This document shows, in pieces, positions 9,156-17,985 of a DNA stretch of 64,000 nt. This DNA is from Nitrospirillum iridis. Lineage in GTDB: Bacteria; Pseudomonadota; Alphaproteobacteria; Azospirillales; Azospirillaceae. Under the pieces are notes generated by a model. The model had not been told where the DNA came from, made no database searches, and saw only the letters and a list, made by a program, of their open reading frames with translations. The translations under genes and the position numbers were made by a program. The stretch covers positions 124,001 to 188,000 of the forward strand of contig NZ_JACIIZ010000011.1 in the NCBI RefSeq assembly GCF_014205765.1. The letters are read 5' to 3'. The number at the start of each line of letters is the position of its first letter. Position 1 is the first letter of the stretch.

Positions 9156-9174
9156 TTGTCATCTTAGTTGACAA
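9156..9174. promoter_or_regulatory. operator-like palindrome, copy 2
   Basis: TTGTCATCTTAGTTGACAA, with perfect outer arms TTGTCA and TGACAA. It contains TTGACA on the plus strand, facing the TonB receptor gene that begins 115 bases downstream, though I see no good -10 at 16-18 bases. The mirrored placement relative to copy 1 suggests one regulator controlling both sides. The MarR protein at 11726 is the nearest candidate. Confidence 0.55.
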
Positions 9175-9288
9175 TCTGGTATGCCTGAGATCGCTCCAGC
9201 ACGCCACATGGTGGCGCGCCGGACGTTTCCGGCACAGGACGTCCTATGCCCGGGGACTGGCCAATAGAAGCCGCATCAGGGAGGAAAC

Positions 9289-11580
9289 ATGCGCAAGCTT
9301 ACGCGCCTCGCGACGTCGGGCGTCGCCATCGCACTCGCCTGCTCAAATCTGGACGCAGTGGCCCAATCCGCTGGCGTGCCATCCACCGCAACGCCGGCGA
9401 ACGGCCCCACCACCCAGTTGGATGAGATCGTGGTCACGGCGGAGCGGCGGGAGCAAAGCCTGCAGAACGCGCCCATCGCGGTGTCCGCTTTGGCGGGAAC
9501 GGCGCTGAGGGACAGCGGTGTGGCTGACGTGTCCGACTTGACGCGCAGCGTGCCGTCCGTGGTGATCGCCCCCGCGGTCGGCGGCGTGCCCCAGATTTAC
9601 CTGCGCGGCGTGGGCACCTTCGCGTCCAACGCCTACGCCGAACAGTCCGTGGCGTTCAACCTCGACGGAGTCTACATCTCGCGCCCGGCTGGCGCCAACG
9701 GTGTCTTCTATGACGTCCAGCGGGTGGAAGTGCTGAAAGGCCCCCAAGGCACGCTTTATGGGCGCAATGCGTCGGGCGGCGCCCTCAACGTGCTGCCTGA
9801 AACACCGCAGCTGGACAAACTGTCGGCGGCGGCCACCCTGGAGATCGGCAACTACGACCTGCGCAAGGGCGACGCTTATGTCAACGTGCCGCTCAGCGAC
9901 AAGGCCGCCTTACGTGCCTCCGGCATGGTCATCGACCGCAAGGGCTACCTTTCCGATGGGTATAATGACGACAAAGGCCAGGCCGGGCGTCTGCAACTGC
10001 TGCTGGAGCCGACCGAGGACTGGCGGGTGCGCCTCTCCGGTGACTATTACCATCGCGGGGGCAAGGGATCGGCATTCGTGCAGTACCCCTTCGTCGATAG
10101 CGACAATCCCTGGATAGGTCCGGCCGACAGCCGGTCGGTGGCCGCCTACTACGCCGGCCTGCCCGCCGTCTCCGCGTACAACCCCTTGATCAGCAACGCC
10201 AAGACGGACGGCTTTGTCGATAACCAGTTCTGGGGAACCCACGCGGAGATCACCCACGATTTCAGCTTCGCGACCCTGACCATCATCCCCGCCTACCGTC
10301 AAGTGGAGGAGGATTATCTGACCTACGCACCCGGCTCCACGCGGGTCACGTCGGACGGAAAGCAGAAATCCATCGAGGCGCGCCTCTCCTCCCGTGAATC
10401 GTCCCCCCTTACTTGGCTGGCCGGCGTCTATTATTTCACGGAGGATGTTGCGGCCAATCAAGACTATAATAGCTGGGTCACGGAATCGATCGTGGACAGC
10501 AAGTTGACTGATGAGACCATGGCGGCCTTCGGCCAGTTGACTTACGCGGTGACCGATCGTCTGCGCTTGACCGGCGGCGGTCGCTTCACGCATGAGGAAA
10601 AAAGCCAGGACAGCCAATTCGGCACGTCGGTCTTTTCCCCCCTGAAGCCCGACCTGGTGTCGCGCGCCGACGACCGCATCTGGAACGCCGCGACCTGGAA
10701 GGTGGGGGTTGACTACGATCTGGCGCCCCAGTCCCTGCTATACGCCAATATCGGCACCGGTTTCAAAGCGGGCGGTTTCTACGCCAGTGTCGGGCCGGAC
10801 ACCTACAACCCGGAGCATCTCACCGCCTACAGCGTGGGCATGAAGAACCGCTTCCTGGACAACACGGTGCAGATCAACGTCGAAGCCTTCGACTACGAAT
10901 ACCGCGATCAACAGATCAACTATCTGGCGCCGACGGTCACGGGCTCATCCAGCAATCCGTACGCGCCCATCTTCGTGACGCAAAATGTCGGCCGGTCACG
11001 GATCCGGGGTTTTGAAGTTGAGGGCCGGTGGAAGGCCACGGCGCAGGATCTGCTGACGGCCACTGTGCAATACACCGATAGCCGTTACACCAGCTTCACC
11101 TACAGCTATTTCTCGACCTTCGGCGCCCCTCCCTCCGTGGGGTGCGCGTACACCAACGCCTCGGCGGGTGCCTCCCCCGCGCCCGTGGCGCCGTCAGCCA
11201 TCTACTCGGTGAATTGCAGCGGCAAGCCCGCGACCAACGCCCCGCGCTGGACGGCCAACCTTGGCTATGAACATGAGTTCGCCTTCGCCGATGGTTCCGG
11301 CCTGACGGCGGCGGCCGACGTCTATCTGTCCGCCTCTTACGACACGTCCTACGATTACCTGTCCAAGCAGGTGCAGGGCGGCTACCACATGTCCAACGCC
11401 AGGCTGACCTACAACGCGGCCGATGATCGATGGTCCGTCACCGCGTACATCAACAACATCGAAAACCAGGCGGTGGTCGCCAGCAGCCTGCAGCCCAACC
11501 AGGCGTTCGGCAATGGCCTGAACTATGCCAACATCAGGGCGCCACGCACCTACGGTCTACGCGCCACCGTCAAATATTGA
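9289..11580 (+). CDS. TonB-dependent outer membrane receptor
   Basis: 763 residues with an N-terminal signal peptide (RKLTRLATSGVAIALACS, cleavage probably after AVA near residue 24). The plug begins with LDEIVVTAERREQSLQNAPI and contains VEVLKGPQGTLYGRNASGG, the standard plug signature. The C-terminal beta-barrel ends in an aromatic-rich strand (TYGLRATVKY). Such receptors import substrates across the outer membrane using TonB energy. The LQNAPIAVSAL style is common in alphaproteobacterial receptors beside catabolic genes. A ribosome site AGGGAGG lies just before the ATG. The adjacent oxidase operon points to uptake of an organic substrate rather than iron chelates, but that is inferred. Confidence 0.95.
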   Translation: MRKLTRLATSGVAIALACSNLDAVAQSAGVPSTATPANGPTTQLDEIVVTAERREQSLQNAPIAVSALAGTALRDSGVADVSDLTRSVPSVVIAPAVGGVPQIYLRGVGTFASNAYAEQSVAFNLDGVYISRPAGANGVFYDVQRVEVLKGPQGTLYGRNASGGALNVLPETPQLDKLSAAATLEIGNYDLRKGDAYVNVPLSDKAALRASGMVIDRKGYLSDGYNDDKGQAGRLQLLLEPTEDWRVRLSGDYYHRGGKGSAFVQYPFVDSDNPWIGPADSRSVAAYYAGLPAVSAYNPLISNAKTDGFVDNQFWGTHAEITHDFSFATLTIIPAYRQVEEDYLTYAPGSTRVTSDGKQKSIEARLSSRESSPLTWLAGVYYFTEDVAANQDYNSWVTESIVDSKLTDETMAAFGQLTYAVTDRLRLTGGGRFTHEEKSQDSQFGTSVFSPLKPDLVSRADDRIWNAATWKVGVDYDLAPQSLLYANIGTGFKAGGFYASVGPDTYNPEHLTAYSVGMKNRFLDNTVQINVEAFDYEYRDQQINYLAPTVTGSSSNPYAPIFVTQNVGRSRIRGFEVEGRWKATAQDLLTATVQYTDSRYTSFTYSYFSTFGAPPSVGCAYTNASAGASPAPVAPSAIYSVNCSGKPATNAPRWTANLGYEHEFAFADGSGLTAAADVYLSASYDTSYDYLSKQVQGGYHMSNARLTYNAADDRWSVTAYINNIENQAVVASSLQPNQAFGNGLNYANIRAPRTYGLRATVKY

Positions 11581-11725
11581 CCCTGGTTCGCTTTTTGAAC
11601 TGACTATAGATTGCGCACCAGCGGATGTCCTTGTCGATGGCGCTTGTCCGCCGCCGGTCGCATCCGCTGGCTCGCAAAAGAAGTGGTGGATTGCGATCCG
11701 ATGGACGCTTGAAAGATTGTGGATA

Positions 11726-12169
11726 ATGACGGACGGACCGGAAGTCTTCTCGAAGAGACCACCGATAATCCTTCAGATACTGAAGGCTCTTTACTGGTTC
11801 GATGAAGGAATCAGAAAATATTTTGATGAGCACGGTACGAAAGCGCACCCTAGATCCCAAACGATGTTGATCGCCAACGTGGCCATGGGCGTGAAGAAGC
11901 CCAACCAGTTGGCCGCGAATCTGGGGATCAGCCGGCAGGCCGTGAGTAAAATGGTGAGCGAACTTGTAAGCCAAGGTGCCATCATTTCAAGCGAAGACCC
12001 CGACGACAAGCGCGGTGTGCTTCTCAGTCTGAACCCGGAAAATGATAGAAGCGTTCATCTGGTACTTGAGGCCATGGAACATCTGGAGGCGCGCCTGTCG
12101 GCAATAATCGGCAGCGATCGCCTCGAGGTCTTGCGCATCGCCCTCAATCTTGACTGGGGCGAACCGTAA
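11726..12169 (+). CDS. MarR-family-like winged-helix transcriptional regulator
   Basis: 147 residues from the ATG at 11726; the frame is open further upstream but that part overlaps the end of the receptor gene. The DNA-binding core reads QLAANLGISRQAVSKMVSELVSQGAI (about residues 60-85), followed by the wing SSEDPDDKRGVLLSL, whose DxxDKR pattern is characteristic of MarR proteins. The flanking helices would form the dimer interface. It lies directly downstream of a TonB receptor whose promoter region holds two matching palindromes, and MarR dimers bind palindromes of that size. It is therefore the best local candidate for that operator pair, probably responding to an aromatic or related ligand. 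Confidence 0.82.
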   Translation: MTDGPEVFSKRPPIILQILKALYWFDEGIRKYFDEHGTKAHPRSQTMLIANVAMGVKKPNQLAANLGISRQAVSKMVSELVSQGAIISSEDPDDKRGVLLSLNPENDRSVHLVLEAMEHLEARLSAIIGSDRLEVLRIALNLDWGEP

Positions 12170-12506
12170 CCGTGACGAGGTTCAACCATTTGTCCTCGGG
12201 ATTGTAGTCATCGTCGGGTCGTGCCCATTTTGAGTTGGCGTTCGAGAGCGCGGTGGAAAGTCGATGATCATCCGGGGTCGGGCAGTCCCGCCCCCGACAG
12301 CGGCGGCCGGGAGACCTACCAGCCCGACAACCGACGGCATCATGTCGCCAATTGTGGAAAGCTTGTCGCGCGGAGCCCCGGACGACCTTCCTTCCGTACC
12401 GTATAATCCGACGTGGTTCTCGGAGGTGCGCGGCAGCCTTCCTGGTGTGCGCGGCGGGGGATCATGGCGGATGGTGTGGGTACCGGGCGCGGAAGAAGGG
12501 GATGTC
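12170..12506 (+). other. non-coding gap upstream of an SDR gene
   Basis: About 340 bases with no supportable gene. A TATAAT hexamer at 12402-12407 could be a -10 box for the SDR gene at 12507, but no convincing -35 element is placed correctly upstream. No repeats or RNA structures stand out. Confidence 0.4.
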
Positions 12507-13343
12507 ATGCAGAGCCGACGCAGGGTCTTGATCACCGGTTCCGCCGGCGGCATGGGGCAAGCGTGCGCCCGGCTGTTCGGTGCGACCCAGGACCTAGTGC
12601 TGACCGATGTGGACGCGACGAGGCTCGAGGCCTTGGCGGGCGATCTGCGGGAGGAGGGCTATACGGTCCTGGCCACCCACGCCGGCGATCTGGGGGATGA
12701 GGCGCTGCTGGCGGATATGATGGGCGCGCTCGGCACCGGTTCGCCGGTGACGCTGATTCACACCGCGGGTCTATCGCCCGCGCAGGCGGACGCCCGTACC
12801 ATCATGACCGTAAACCTGGTGGCGACGGAGAGACTGTTACGCGGGATGGAACCGATCTTGTCGCTGGGCTCGGTTGCCATCGTCGTCGCGTCCATGGCCG
12901 GCCATATGGCGGCGCCTCCGCGCGATATTTCGGCTCTTTTGGATGATCCGCTGGCTGCCGGCTTTCTCGATCGGACGATGGCGGCCATCGACGACATGGG
13001 GACCGGTGGCGCCGCCGGTGCCGCGGGCCTCAGCTACACGCTCAGCAAATGGGCGGTGATCCGCCTGGTCGAGCGTCATTCGGTGGCGTGGGCGCGGCGG
13101 GGCGCGCGCATCGTTTCAATTTCGCCCGGGGTCATCCTCACCCCCATGGGTCGCAGGGAACTGGCCGAAACGCCGGGCACACGGCAATTCGCCGAGGCGA
13201 CACCGGCCGGGCGGCCGGGACGCGCGACGGACATCGCCATGGCCGCGCGCTTCCTGGCAAGTGATGAGGCGTCGTTCATCACCGGGTGCGATCTTCGGGT
13301 GGACGGCGGGGGTGTCGCGTTCATGCGCCAACGGGGAGGGTGA
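12507..13343 (+). CDS. SDR-family NAD(P)-dependent oxidoreductase
   Basis: 278 residues. Start chosen at the ATG at 12507 because a GAAGAAGGGG ribosome site precedes it and the Rossmann motif VLITGSAGGMG follows at once. Catalytic Ser in VVASMAG and the Tyr-x3-Lys in YTLSK are visible, as is the late PGVILTPMG segment and a C-terminal CDLRVDGGG. It reduces or oxidises a carbonyl/hydroxyl group with NAD(P)(H). It heads a short plus-strand set with two small membrane proteins and an acyl-CoA dehydrogenase. Substrate unknown. Confidence 0.9.
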   Translation: MQSRRRVLITGSAGGMGQACARLFGATQDLVLTDVDATRLEALAGDLREEGYTVLATHAGDLGDEALLADMMGALGTGSPVTLIHTAGLSPAQADARTIMTVNLVATERLLRGMEPILSLGSVAIVVASMAGHMAAPPRDISALLDDPLAAGFLDRTMAAIDDMGTGGAAGAAGLSYTLSKWAVIRLVERHSVAWARRGARIVSISPGVILTPMGRRELAETPGTRQFAEATPAGRPGRATDIAMAARFLASDEASFITGCDLRVDGGGVAFMRQRGG

Positions 13344-13348
13344 AAGGC

Positions 13349-13591
13349 ATGATGAGGGCGAATTCCATCCTGCCGGGGCTGTTGGCGCTTGTGACCTCAT
13401 TTTCCATCAGCGCGCTGGTCATGCCGCCCTTGCTGGATCGTGCCGGCTTGGACGGGGCCGGACTGGCCGGCGCGGGTTCGTGGGCCCGGCACGCGGCGCA
13501 TCGCGCGGGGCTGGTGGTGGCCACGAACTTCCAGGTCGGGATCGATCATTCCCCTTACGCCGATCTGCGGCTATCCGGCGAGCGCCGTTAG
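13349..13591 (+). CDS. small membrane or secreted protein, unknown
   Basis: 80 residues, starting five bases after the SDR stop (ATGATGAGG, with GGGGAGGGTGAAAGG upstream as ribosome site). Residues 6-28 (ILPGLLALVTSFSISALVM) form one hydrophobic segment, either a signal anchor or a signal peptide; the remainder is polar and Gly/Ala-rich. I do not recognise a family. Tight spacing and a good ribosome site support it as a real gene of the SDR operon. Confidence 0.5.
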   Translation: MMRANSILPGLLALVTSFSISALVMPPLLDRAGLDGAGLAGAGSWARHAAHRAGLVVATNFQVGIDHSPYADLRLSGERR

Positions 13592-13629
13592 AAGGCCCGG
13601 CGGTTCAGGGGGTATCGGCAGGGGGTGGC

Positions 13630-13905
13630 ATGGCGGACGATGGGGATGGTGGAAATAGCGATCTGGAACCGATGGAAGATGGTGATCCTTCCATCGTGTC
13701 CCTGTCCGTCGTCAGCTGGTCCATGGCCTTGGCCGCCCTCGGGGCCATCGCCGCGCTGGCGTTGTTCCTGCTGCTCATTGGGATGTCGCAGTACGCGTTC
13801 TTCATGATCTGGTTCATAGGCGCGCCTTTCGTGGGCGCGGGGGCGGCCATGGCTGCGCTTTTCCTAAACCTGCGCCGCCCCGGTGGGCCCCGCCGCCGCT
13901 CCTGA
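13630..13905 (+). CDS. small two-helix membrane protein, unknown
   Basis: 91 residues from the ATG at 13630 (GGGGGTGGC just upstream). The acidic N-terminus (MADDGDGGNSDLEPMEDGD) is cytosolic in style. Two predicted membrane helices follow (WSMALAALGAIAALALFLLL and FMIWFIGAPFVGAGAAMAAL), then a basic tail (RRPGGPRRRS), which by the positive-inside rule suggests both ends in the cytoplasm. No family recognised. It follows the other small membrane protein by 38 bases. Confidence 0.55.
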   Translation: MADDGDGGNSDLEPMEDGDPSIVSLSVVSWSMALAALGAIAALALFLLLIGMSQYAFFMIWFIGAPFVGAGAAMAALFLNLRRPGGPRRRS

Positions 13906-14010
13906 GGGATTCCCCCGGCCGCTGTCCCCGGTGCGGCCTTGTCACCAACTGTACAGACCTTGTCGCCCCGGGCCGCAGACGACGGCGACGCCATCCAATA
14001 CCCTGTTGGC

Positions 14011-15168
14011 GTGAGATTATTTTCCGCAAAGGGCCCCCCCTTGTACGCAACCGCTTCTGAATTCAGGCTGGCGGCGCGCCGCTGGTTGGCTGGCAATGTT
14101 CCGACAGAACCGCCGCCGGCGGACGGTCCGGAGCAGCGCGCCTTCGTTCTGGCCTGGCAACGTCGCCAGGCCGAGGGTGGATGGGCCGGCATATCCTGGC
14201 CAGGGGATTTCGGCGGTCGTGGGGCGTCCGTGCTGGAGCAGATCATCTGGTACGAGGAATACGCCCGCGCCGGCGCGCCCAGCCCGCTGGACGCCTCTTT
14301 CGTGGGCCTGAACCATGCGGGCCCGACGTTGATGGCTTGTGGCACGCCGGACCAGAAAGCCCGCCACTTGCCGCCCATCCTGAAAGGGCAGGTCATCTGG
14401 TGCCAGGGATTTTCTGAACCCGGCGCCGGTTCCGACCTGGCAGGCATCAAGGCGAAGGCACGGATCGAAGGTGATCACCTGATCGTCAACGGCCAGAAGA
14501 TATGGACCAGTTTCGCCGACATCGCGGATTTCCAGGAACTGCTGGTGCGCACCGGCGCCGGTGACAAACCATCGGCCGGCCTGACCTGGGTCATCTGCCC
14601 GATGGACACGCCTGGTATCACCGTCCGGCCCATCCGCACCATGGCGGGTCCCCGCAAATACTGTGAGGTTTTCTATGACGACGTCCGCATTCCGTTGAGC
14701 AACGTCGTTGGCGGTGTCGGCAACGGCTGGGCGACGGCCATGTCGACCCTGGCGTTTGAACGCGGCACGGCCAGCCTGGCCCTGTTGATCGGCTTGACGT
14801 TGACGGTGGAGCGGCTGCTGACGGATTGCGACGTGGATCGCGCGGCACTGCGGGCCCGCTTGGCGCAACTGCGGGCCGAGGGTGCGGCGTTACGGGCCAT
14901 GGCCTACCGTCTGGCCTTGGAGTCCGCGGATTCCGTGCCGGACGCCGGCGGATCGATGGTGCGCGTGGGTTTCGCCGAATTCGCCCAGCGGGTGACGGCC
15001 GCCGCTATGGATCTATATGGCCTGGACGCGCCTGGGGTCGTGGGAGCCCATGGCTTGGCCCATGCCTACCTGGACGCCTTCTCCGAGACCATTGCCGGCG
15101 GCACGGCCGAGATCCAGCGCAACATCATCGGTGAACGGCTGCTGGGCCTACCCAAGGGACCACGTTGA
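14011..15168 (+). CDS. acyl-CoA dehydrogenase (large-type subunit)
   Basis: About 385 residues if started at the GTG at 14011; a TTG at 13939 or 14041 is also possible and no ATG is available. Seen: WCQGFSEPGAGSDLA and VNGQKIWTSFA (FAD and substrate loops), TLAFERG, and the C-terminal IAGGTAEIQRNIIGERLLGLP. At the usual catalytic-base position (YEGT in short-chain enzymes) the residues are AGGT, so the canonical Glu is absent, as in families that work as heteromers or take the base from another helix. Introduces the alpha,beta double bond in an acyl-CoA. A partner could be the smaller subunit at 19490-20476. Confidence 0.9.
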   Translation: MRLFSAKGPPLYATASEFRLAARRWLAGNVPTEPPPADGPEQRAFVLAWQRRQAEGGWAGISWPGDFGGRGASVLEQIIWYEEYARAGAPSPLDASFVGLNHAGPTLMACGTPDQKARHLPPILKGQVIWCQGFSEPGAGSDLAGIKAKARIEGDHLIVNGQKIWTSFADIADFQELLVRTGAGDKPSAGLTWVICPMDTPGITVRPIRTMAGPRKYCEVFYDDVRIPLSNVVGGVGNGWATAMSTLAFERGTASLALLIGLTLTVERLLTDCDVDRAALRARLAQLRAEGAALRAMAYRLALESADSVPDAGGSMVRVGFAEFAQRVTAAAMDLYGLDAPGVVGAHGLAHAYLDAFSETIAGGTAEIQRNIIGERLLGLPKGPR

Positions 15169-15174
15169 ATAGGC

Positions 15175-15201
15175 GACCGTTCGGCCAGGCATCGAACGGT
15201 C
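15175..15201. terminator. perfect hairpin between convergent genes
   Basis: GACCGTTCG (15175-15183) and CGAACGGTC (15193-15201) are perfect 9-base complements around a 9-base loop. It lies between the stop of the plus-strand acyl-CoA dehydrogenase and the stop of the minus-strand SDR. No strong T run on either side, so it may stall transcription from both directions without being a classic intrinsic terminator. Confidence 0.55.
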
Positions 15202-15210
15202 CGCCACCTC

Positions 15211-15972
15211 TTATTTCGGTGCCAGCCGGATGGCGCCGTCCAGGCGTATGACCTCCCCGTTCAGCATCGGGTTTCGGATGATGCTTTCCACCAGTTGGGC
15301 GTATTCGTCCGGATGGCCCAGGCGGCTGGGGAAGGGGGTCTGCTTGCCCAGTGATTCCTGGGCTGCGACCGGCAGGCCGGCGAGCATGGGCGTCATGAAG
15401 ATGCCGGGGGCGATGGCCATGACCCGGATGCCCAGGGGCGCCAGATCCCGGGCGATCGGCAAGGTCATCCCGACCACGCCGCCCTTAGACGCCGCGTAGG
15501 CCGCCTGGCCGATCTGCCCGTCATAGGCGGCGACGCTGGCGGTGTTGATCAGCACGCCACGTTCTTCGCCGAGCGGTTCCGCGTCGGCCAAGCGTGCCGC
15601 GACCTTGGACAGGGTGTTGAAGCTGCCGATCAGGTTGATGGCGATGACTTTGCGGAACACATCCAGCGAATGGGGCTGTCCCTCGCGGTTCACCGTCTTG
15701 GCGGGTGGGGCGACGCCGGCGCAATTGACCAGGATGCGGGCCTTGCCGTTGTGCTCTTCCGCCTCCGCCACGGCCGCGGCCACTTGGGCGTCGTCGGTGA
15801 CGTCCACCGCGATGAAGTGGCCGCCGAGGGCCGCCGCCGTTTGTCGGCCGGCCTCGATGTTCAGGTCGAACAGAGTGACCTTGGCGCCGTTGCGCGCCAG
15901 CATGGCCGCCGTCGCGGCCCCAAGGCCGGAAGCGCCGCCGGAGACGATGGCGGCCAGTCCTGTGATCTGCAT
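15211..15972 (-). CDS. SDR oxidoreductase, 3-hydroxyacyl-CoA dehydrogenase type 2-like
   Basis: 253 residues from the ATG at 15972, which has a GGAGCG ribosome site nine bases upstream; a TTG five codons earlier is less likely. Seen: Rossmann motif SGGASGLGAAT, NCAGVAPP, the catalytic Ser in NTASVAAYDG, Tyr-x3-Lys in YAASK, and PGIFMTPML. Insertions after LNTLSK-type segments (AEPLGEERGVLINTASVAAYDG) match the HSD10-like 3-hydroxyacyl-CoA dehydrogenases. Last gene of a minus-strand beta-oxidation run, directly after thiolase, which fits oxidation of a 3-hydroxyacyl-CoA with NAD. Confidence 0.9.
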   Translation of the reverse strand: MQITGLAAIVSGGASGLGAATAAMLARNGAKVTLFDLNIEAGRQTAAALGGHFIAVDVTDDAQVAAAVAEAEEHNGKARILVNCAGVAPPAKTVNREGQPHSLDVFRKVIAINLIGSFNTLSKVAARLADAEPLGEERGVLINTASVAAYDGQIGQAAYAASKGGVVGMTLPIARDLAPLGIRVMAIAPGIFMTPMLAGLPVAAQESLGKQTPFPSRLGHPDEYAQLVESIIRNPMLNGEVIRLDGAIRLAPK

Positions 15973-16019
15973 GTCGATACGCTCCAAATTCTACGGGGCC
16001 GGGAAATGGGAGGGGACGG

Positions 16020-17180
16020 TCAAAGGGCCTCCACGATGGTGACGTTGGCGATGCCACCGCCCTCGCACATGGCCTGCAGGCCATAGCGGCCGCGCCGCGC
16101 GCGCAACGCGTGGACCAGCGTCGTCATCAGCTTGGCCCCCGTGGCGCCCAGGGGATGGCCCAGGGCGATGGCCCCACCGTTGACATTGACCCGCGCCGGG
16201 TCGGCGCCGGTTGCCTGCTGCCAGGCCAGGACGACGGAGGCGAAGGCCTCGTTGACTTCAAACAGGTCGATGTCCGCCATTGAAAGCCCGGCGCGGGCCA
16301 GGGCCTTTGCCGTTCCGGGTATCGGTTCCTCCAGCATGGTGACCGGGTCGCCCGCCACAACTGTCAGCGTGTGGATGCGGGCCAGCGGGGTCAGCCTATG
16401 GTCCTTCAACGCCCGCTCCCCCACCACCAGCACGGCGGCCGCCCCGTCGCACATCTGGCTGGCGTTACCGGCCGTCAGCGTACCGCCGGGAACCAGGGTC
16501 TTCAGGCCGGCGATGGCCTCGTAAGAGGCGTCGGGGCGGACCCCCTCGTCCTGGGTGTGCACGCCGCTCGGGATGGGCACGGGCAGCAATTCGTCCGCGA
16601 AGGCGTTCGCGGCGATGGCCGCCGCCGCCTTCTGGTGGCTCGACAGGGCGAAGCGGTCCATCGTCTCGCGGCTCAGGCCGTATTTGTCGGCGATCATCTG
16701 GGCGCCGGTGAACTGGCTGAAGCCGTCCACGCGGAAGCGGTCGCGGATGGTCGATGGCCAGGGCCCTCCCAGGCCCGCCTCCTCGGCCAGCCGCGTGGGC
16801 GTGCCCATGGGCACGCGGGTCATGCTTTCCACGCCGGCGGCGATGACCACGTCCTGGGTGCCGGACAGTACGGCCTGGGCCGCGAAATGAATGGCCTGCT
16901 GCGATGATCCGCATTGGCGGTCGATGGACACGGCCGGCACGCTGATGGGCAGGCTGGACGCCAGGACGGCATTGCGCCCGATGTGGAAGCTCTGTTCCCC
17001 GATTTGGCTGACGCAGCCGAAAACGACGTCGTCCACCGCCGCCGGATCGATGCCGGCGCGATGCACCACCTGGGACAGGGCCAGGCCGCCCAGGTCAGCC
17101 GGGTGCCAGCTGGCCAGCTTCCCGCCACGGCGTCCACCCGGGGTGCGCACGGCCGCCACGATATAGGCCTCAGGCATCAA
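16020..17180 (-). CDS. thiolase (acetyl-CoA C-acyltransferase)
   Basis: 386 residues, normal thiolase length. The nucleophile Cys is in IDRQCGSS (C90), the His in ALGHPLGATG (about H342) and the second Cys in MCEGGG (about C372), all three catalytic positions present. It cleaves a 3-oxoacyl-CoA with CoA to give acetyl-CoA (or propionyl-CoA) and a shortened acyl-CoA. Its start overlaps the stop of the upstream hydratase gene by 4 bases, showing operon structure and likely coupled translation. Confidence 0.95.
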   Translation of the reverse strand: MMPEAYIVAAVRTPGGRRGGKLASWHPADLGGLALSQVVHRAGIDPAAVDDVVFGCVSQIGEQSFHIGRNAVLASSLPISVPAVSIDRQCGSSQQAIHFAAQAVLSGTQDVVIAAGVESMTRVPMGTPTRLAEEAGLGGPWPSTIRDRFRVDGFSQFTGAQMIADKYGLSRETMDRFALSSHQKAAAAIAANAFADELLPVPIPSGVHTQDEGVRPDASYEAIAGLKTLVPGGTLTAGNASQMCDGAAAVLVVGERALKDHRLTPLARIHTLTVVAGDPVTMLEEPIPGTAKALARAGLSMADIDLFEVNEAFASVVLAWQQATGADPARVNVNGGAIALGHPLGATGAKLMTTLVHALRARRGRYGLQAMCEGGGIANVTIVEAL

Positions 17181-17974
17181 AGCTCTCCTTCAAGGGCGTG
17201 AAACACGGGTTTGCGTTTGGCCAGGAAGGCAGCGACACCTTCCTGCGCCTCCGCCGACTTGGCGGTATCGGCCATGGCGCGAGACTCCGCCTCCAGATGG
17301 CGCTCCAGGCTGGTGTCAAAGCTGTCGCGCAGCAGGACGCGTGTCCGCCCGGCTGCTCCCGTCGCCGCTGCGGCCAGCCGGGCGACCATCGCCGCGCTTT
17401 CGTCCGCAAGGTCCGCATCGGCCACGGCCCGGGTCACCAGGCCGATGGCCTCGGCCTCGCGAGCTTCGATCGCGCGGTTGCCCAGCATGATCTCCTGCGC
17501 CCGCCGCAGGCCGACCAGGCGCGGCAGCACCCAGCTGAGGCCGCCGTCGGGGGACAGGCCGACCCCGCCATAGGCGGGGGTCAAGCGGGCCGATGCCGCC
17601 ATCAGCACGATGTCGCCCAGCAACGACAAGCTCATGCCCGCGCCGGCGGCGGCGCCATTGACGATGGTTAGCAGCGGCTTGGGCATGCGGGCGAAGCGGC
17701 TGACGGCCATGTGGACATAGGCCGTCAATTCCTTCAGCAGGCCGGGCAACGCGTTGCCGGCTTGGGAAAAACCCGCGATATCGCCGCCGACGCAGAAGCA
17801 GCGCCCCGCGCCGCGCAAGGTCACGCAACGGATGGTGTCGTCCTCGTCACATCGGATGGCGGTTTCCATCAGCGCCCGCGCCAAAGGCACGTCGATGGCG
17901 TTGCCCACGTCCGGCCGGTTCAAAGTCAGGTGGGCGACGGGGCCTTTTTGTTCAAACAGCAACGGTTGTGTCAT
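17177..17974 (-). CDS. enoyl-CoA hydratase/isomerase family protein
   Basis: 265 residues from the ATG at 17974 with GGGGAGG upstream. Crotonase fold: FCVGGDIAGF forms the oxyanion hole part, followed by NGAAAGAGMSL and YGGVGLSPDGGLSW. The LSPDGG region carries Asp rather than Glu at the second acid position, as in PaaG-type isomerases, so isomerase or epoxide-opening chemistry is possible besides hydration. Lies between a semialdehyde dehydrogenase and thiolase. Confidence 0.9.
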   Translation of the reverse strand: MTQPLLFEQKGPVAHLTLNRPDVGNAIDVPLARALMETAIRCDEDDTIRCVTLRGAGRCFCVGGDIAGFSQAGNALPGLLKELTAYVHMAVSRFARMPKPLLTIVNGAAAGAGMSLSLLGDIVLMAASARLTPAYGGVGLSPDGGLSWVLPRLVGLRRAQEIMLGNRAIEAREAEAIGLVTRAVADADLADESAAMVARLAAAATGAAGRTRVLLRDSFDTSLERHLEAESRAMADTAKSAEAQEGVAAFLAKRKPVFHALEGEL

Positions 17975-17985
17975 GGAATCCTCCC

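Larger units (their letters stand above)
8798..9288. promoter_or_regulatory. divergent intergenic region between flavin-oxidase operon and TonB receptor
   Basis: About 490 bases without a convincing gene and visibly more AT-rich than the surroundings from about 8975 to 9180. It separates the minus-strand oxidase operon from the plus-strand receptor, so it should hold both promoters. Two related palindromes and a good minus-strand promoter are listed separately. A possible alternative GTG start for the minus gene (8902) would shorten the region. Confidence 0.7.
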
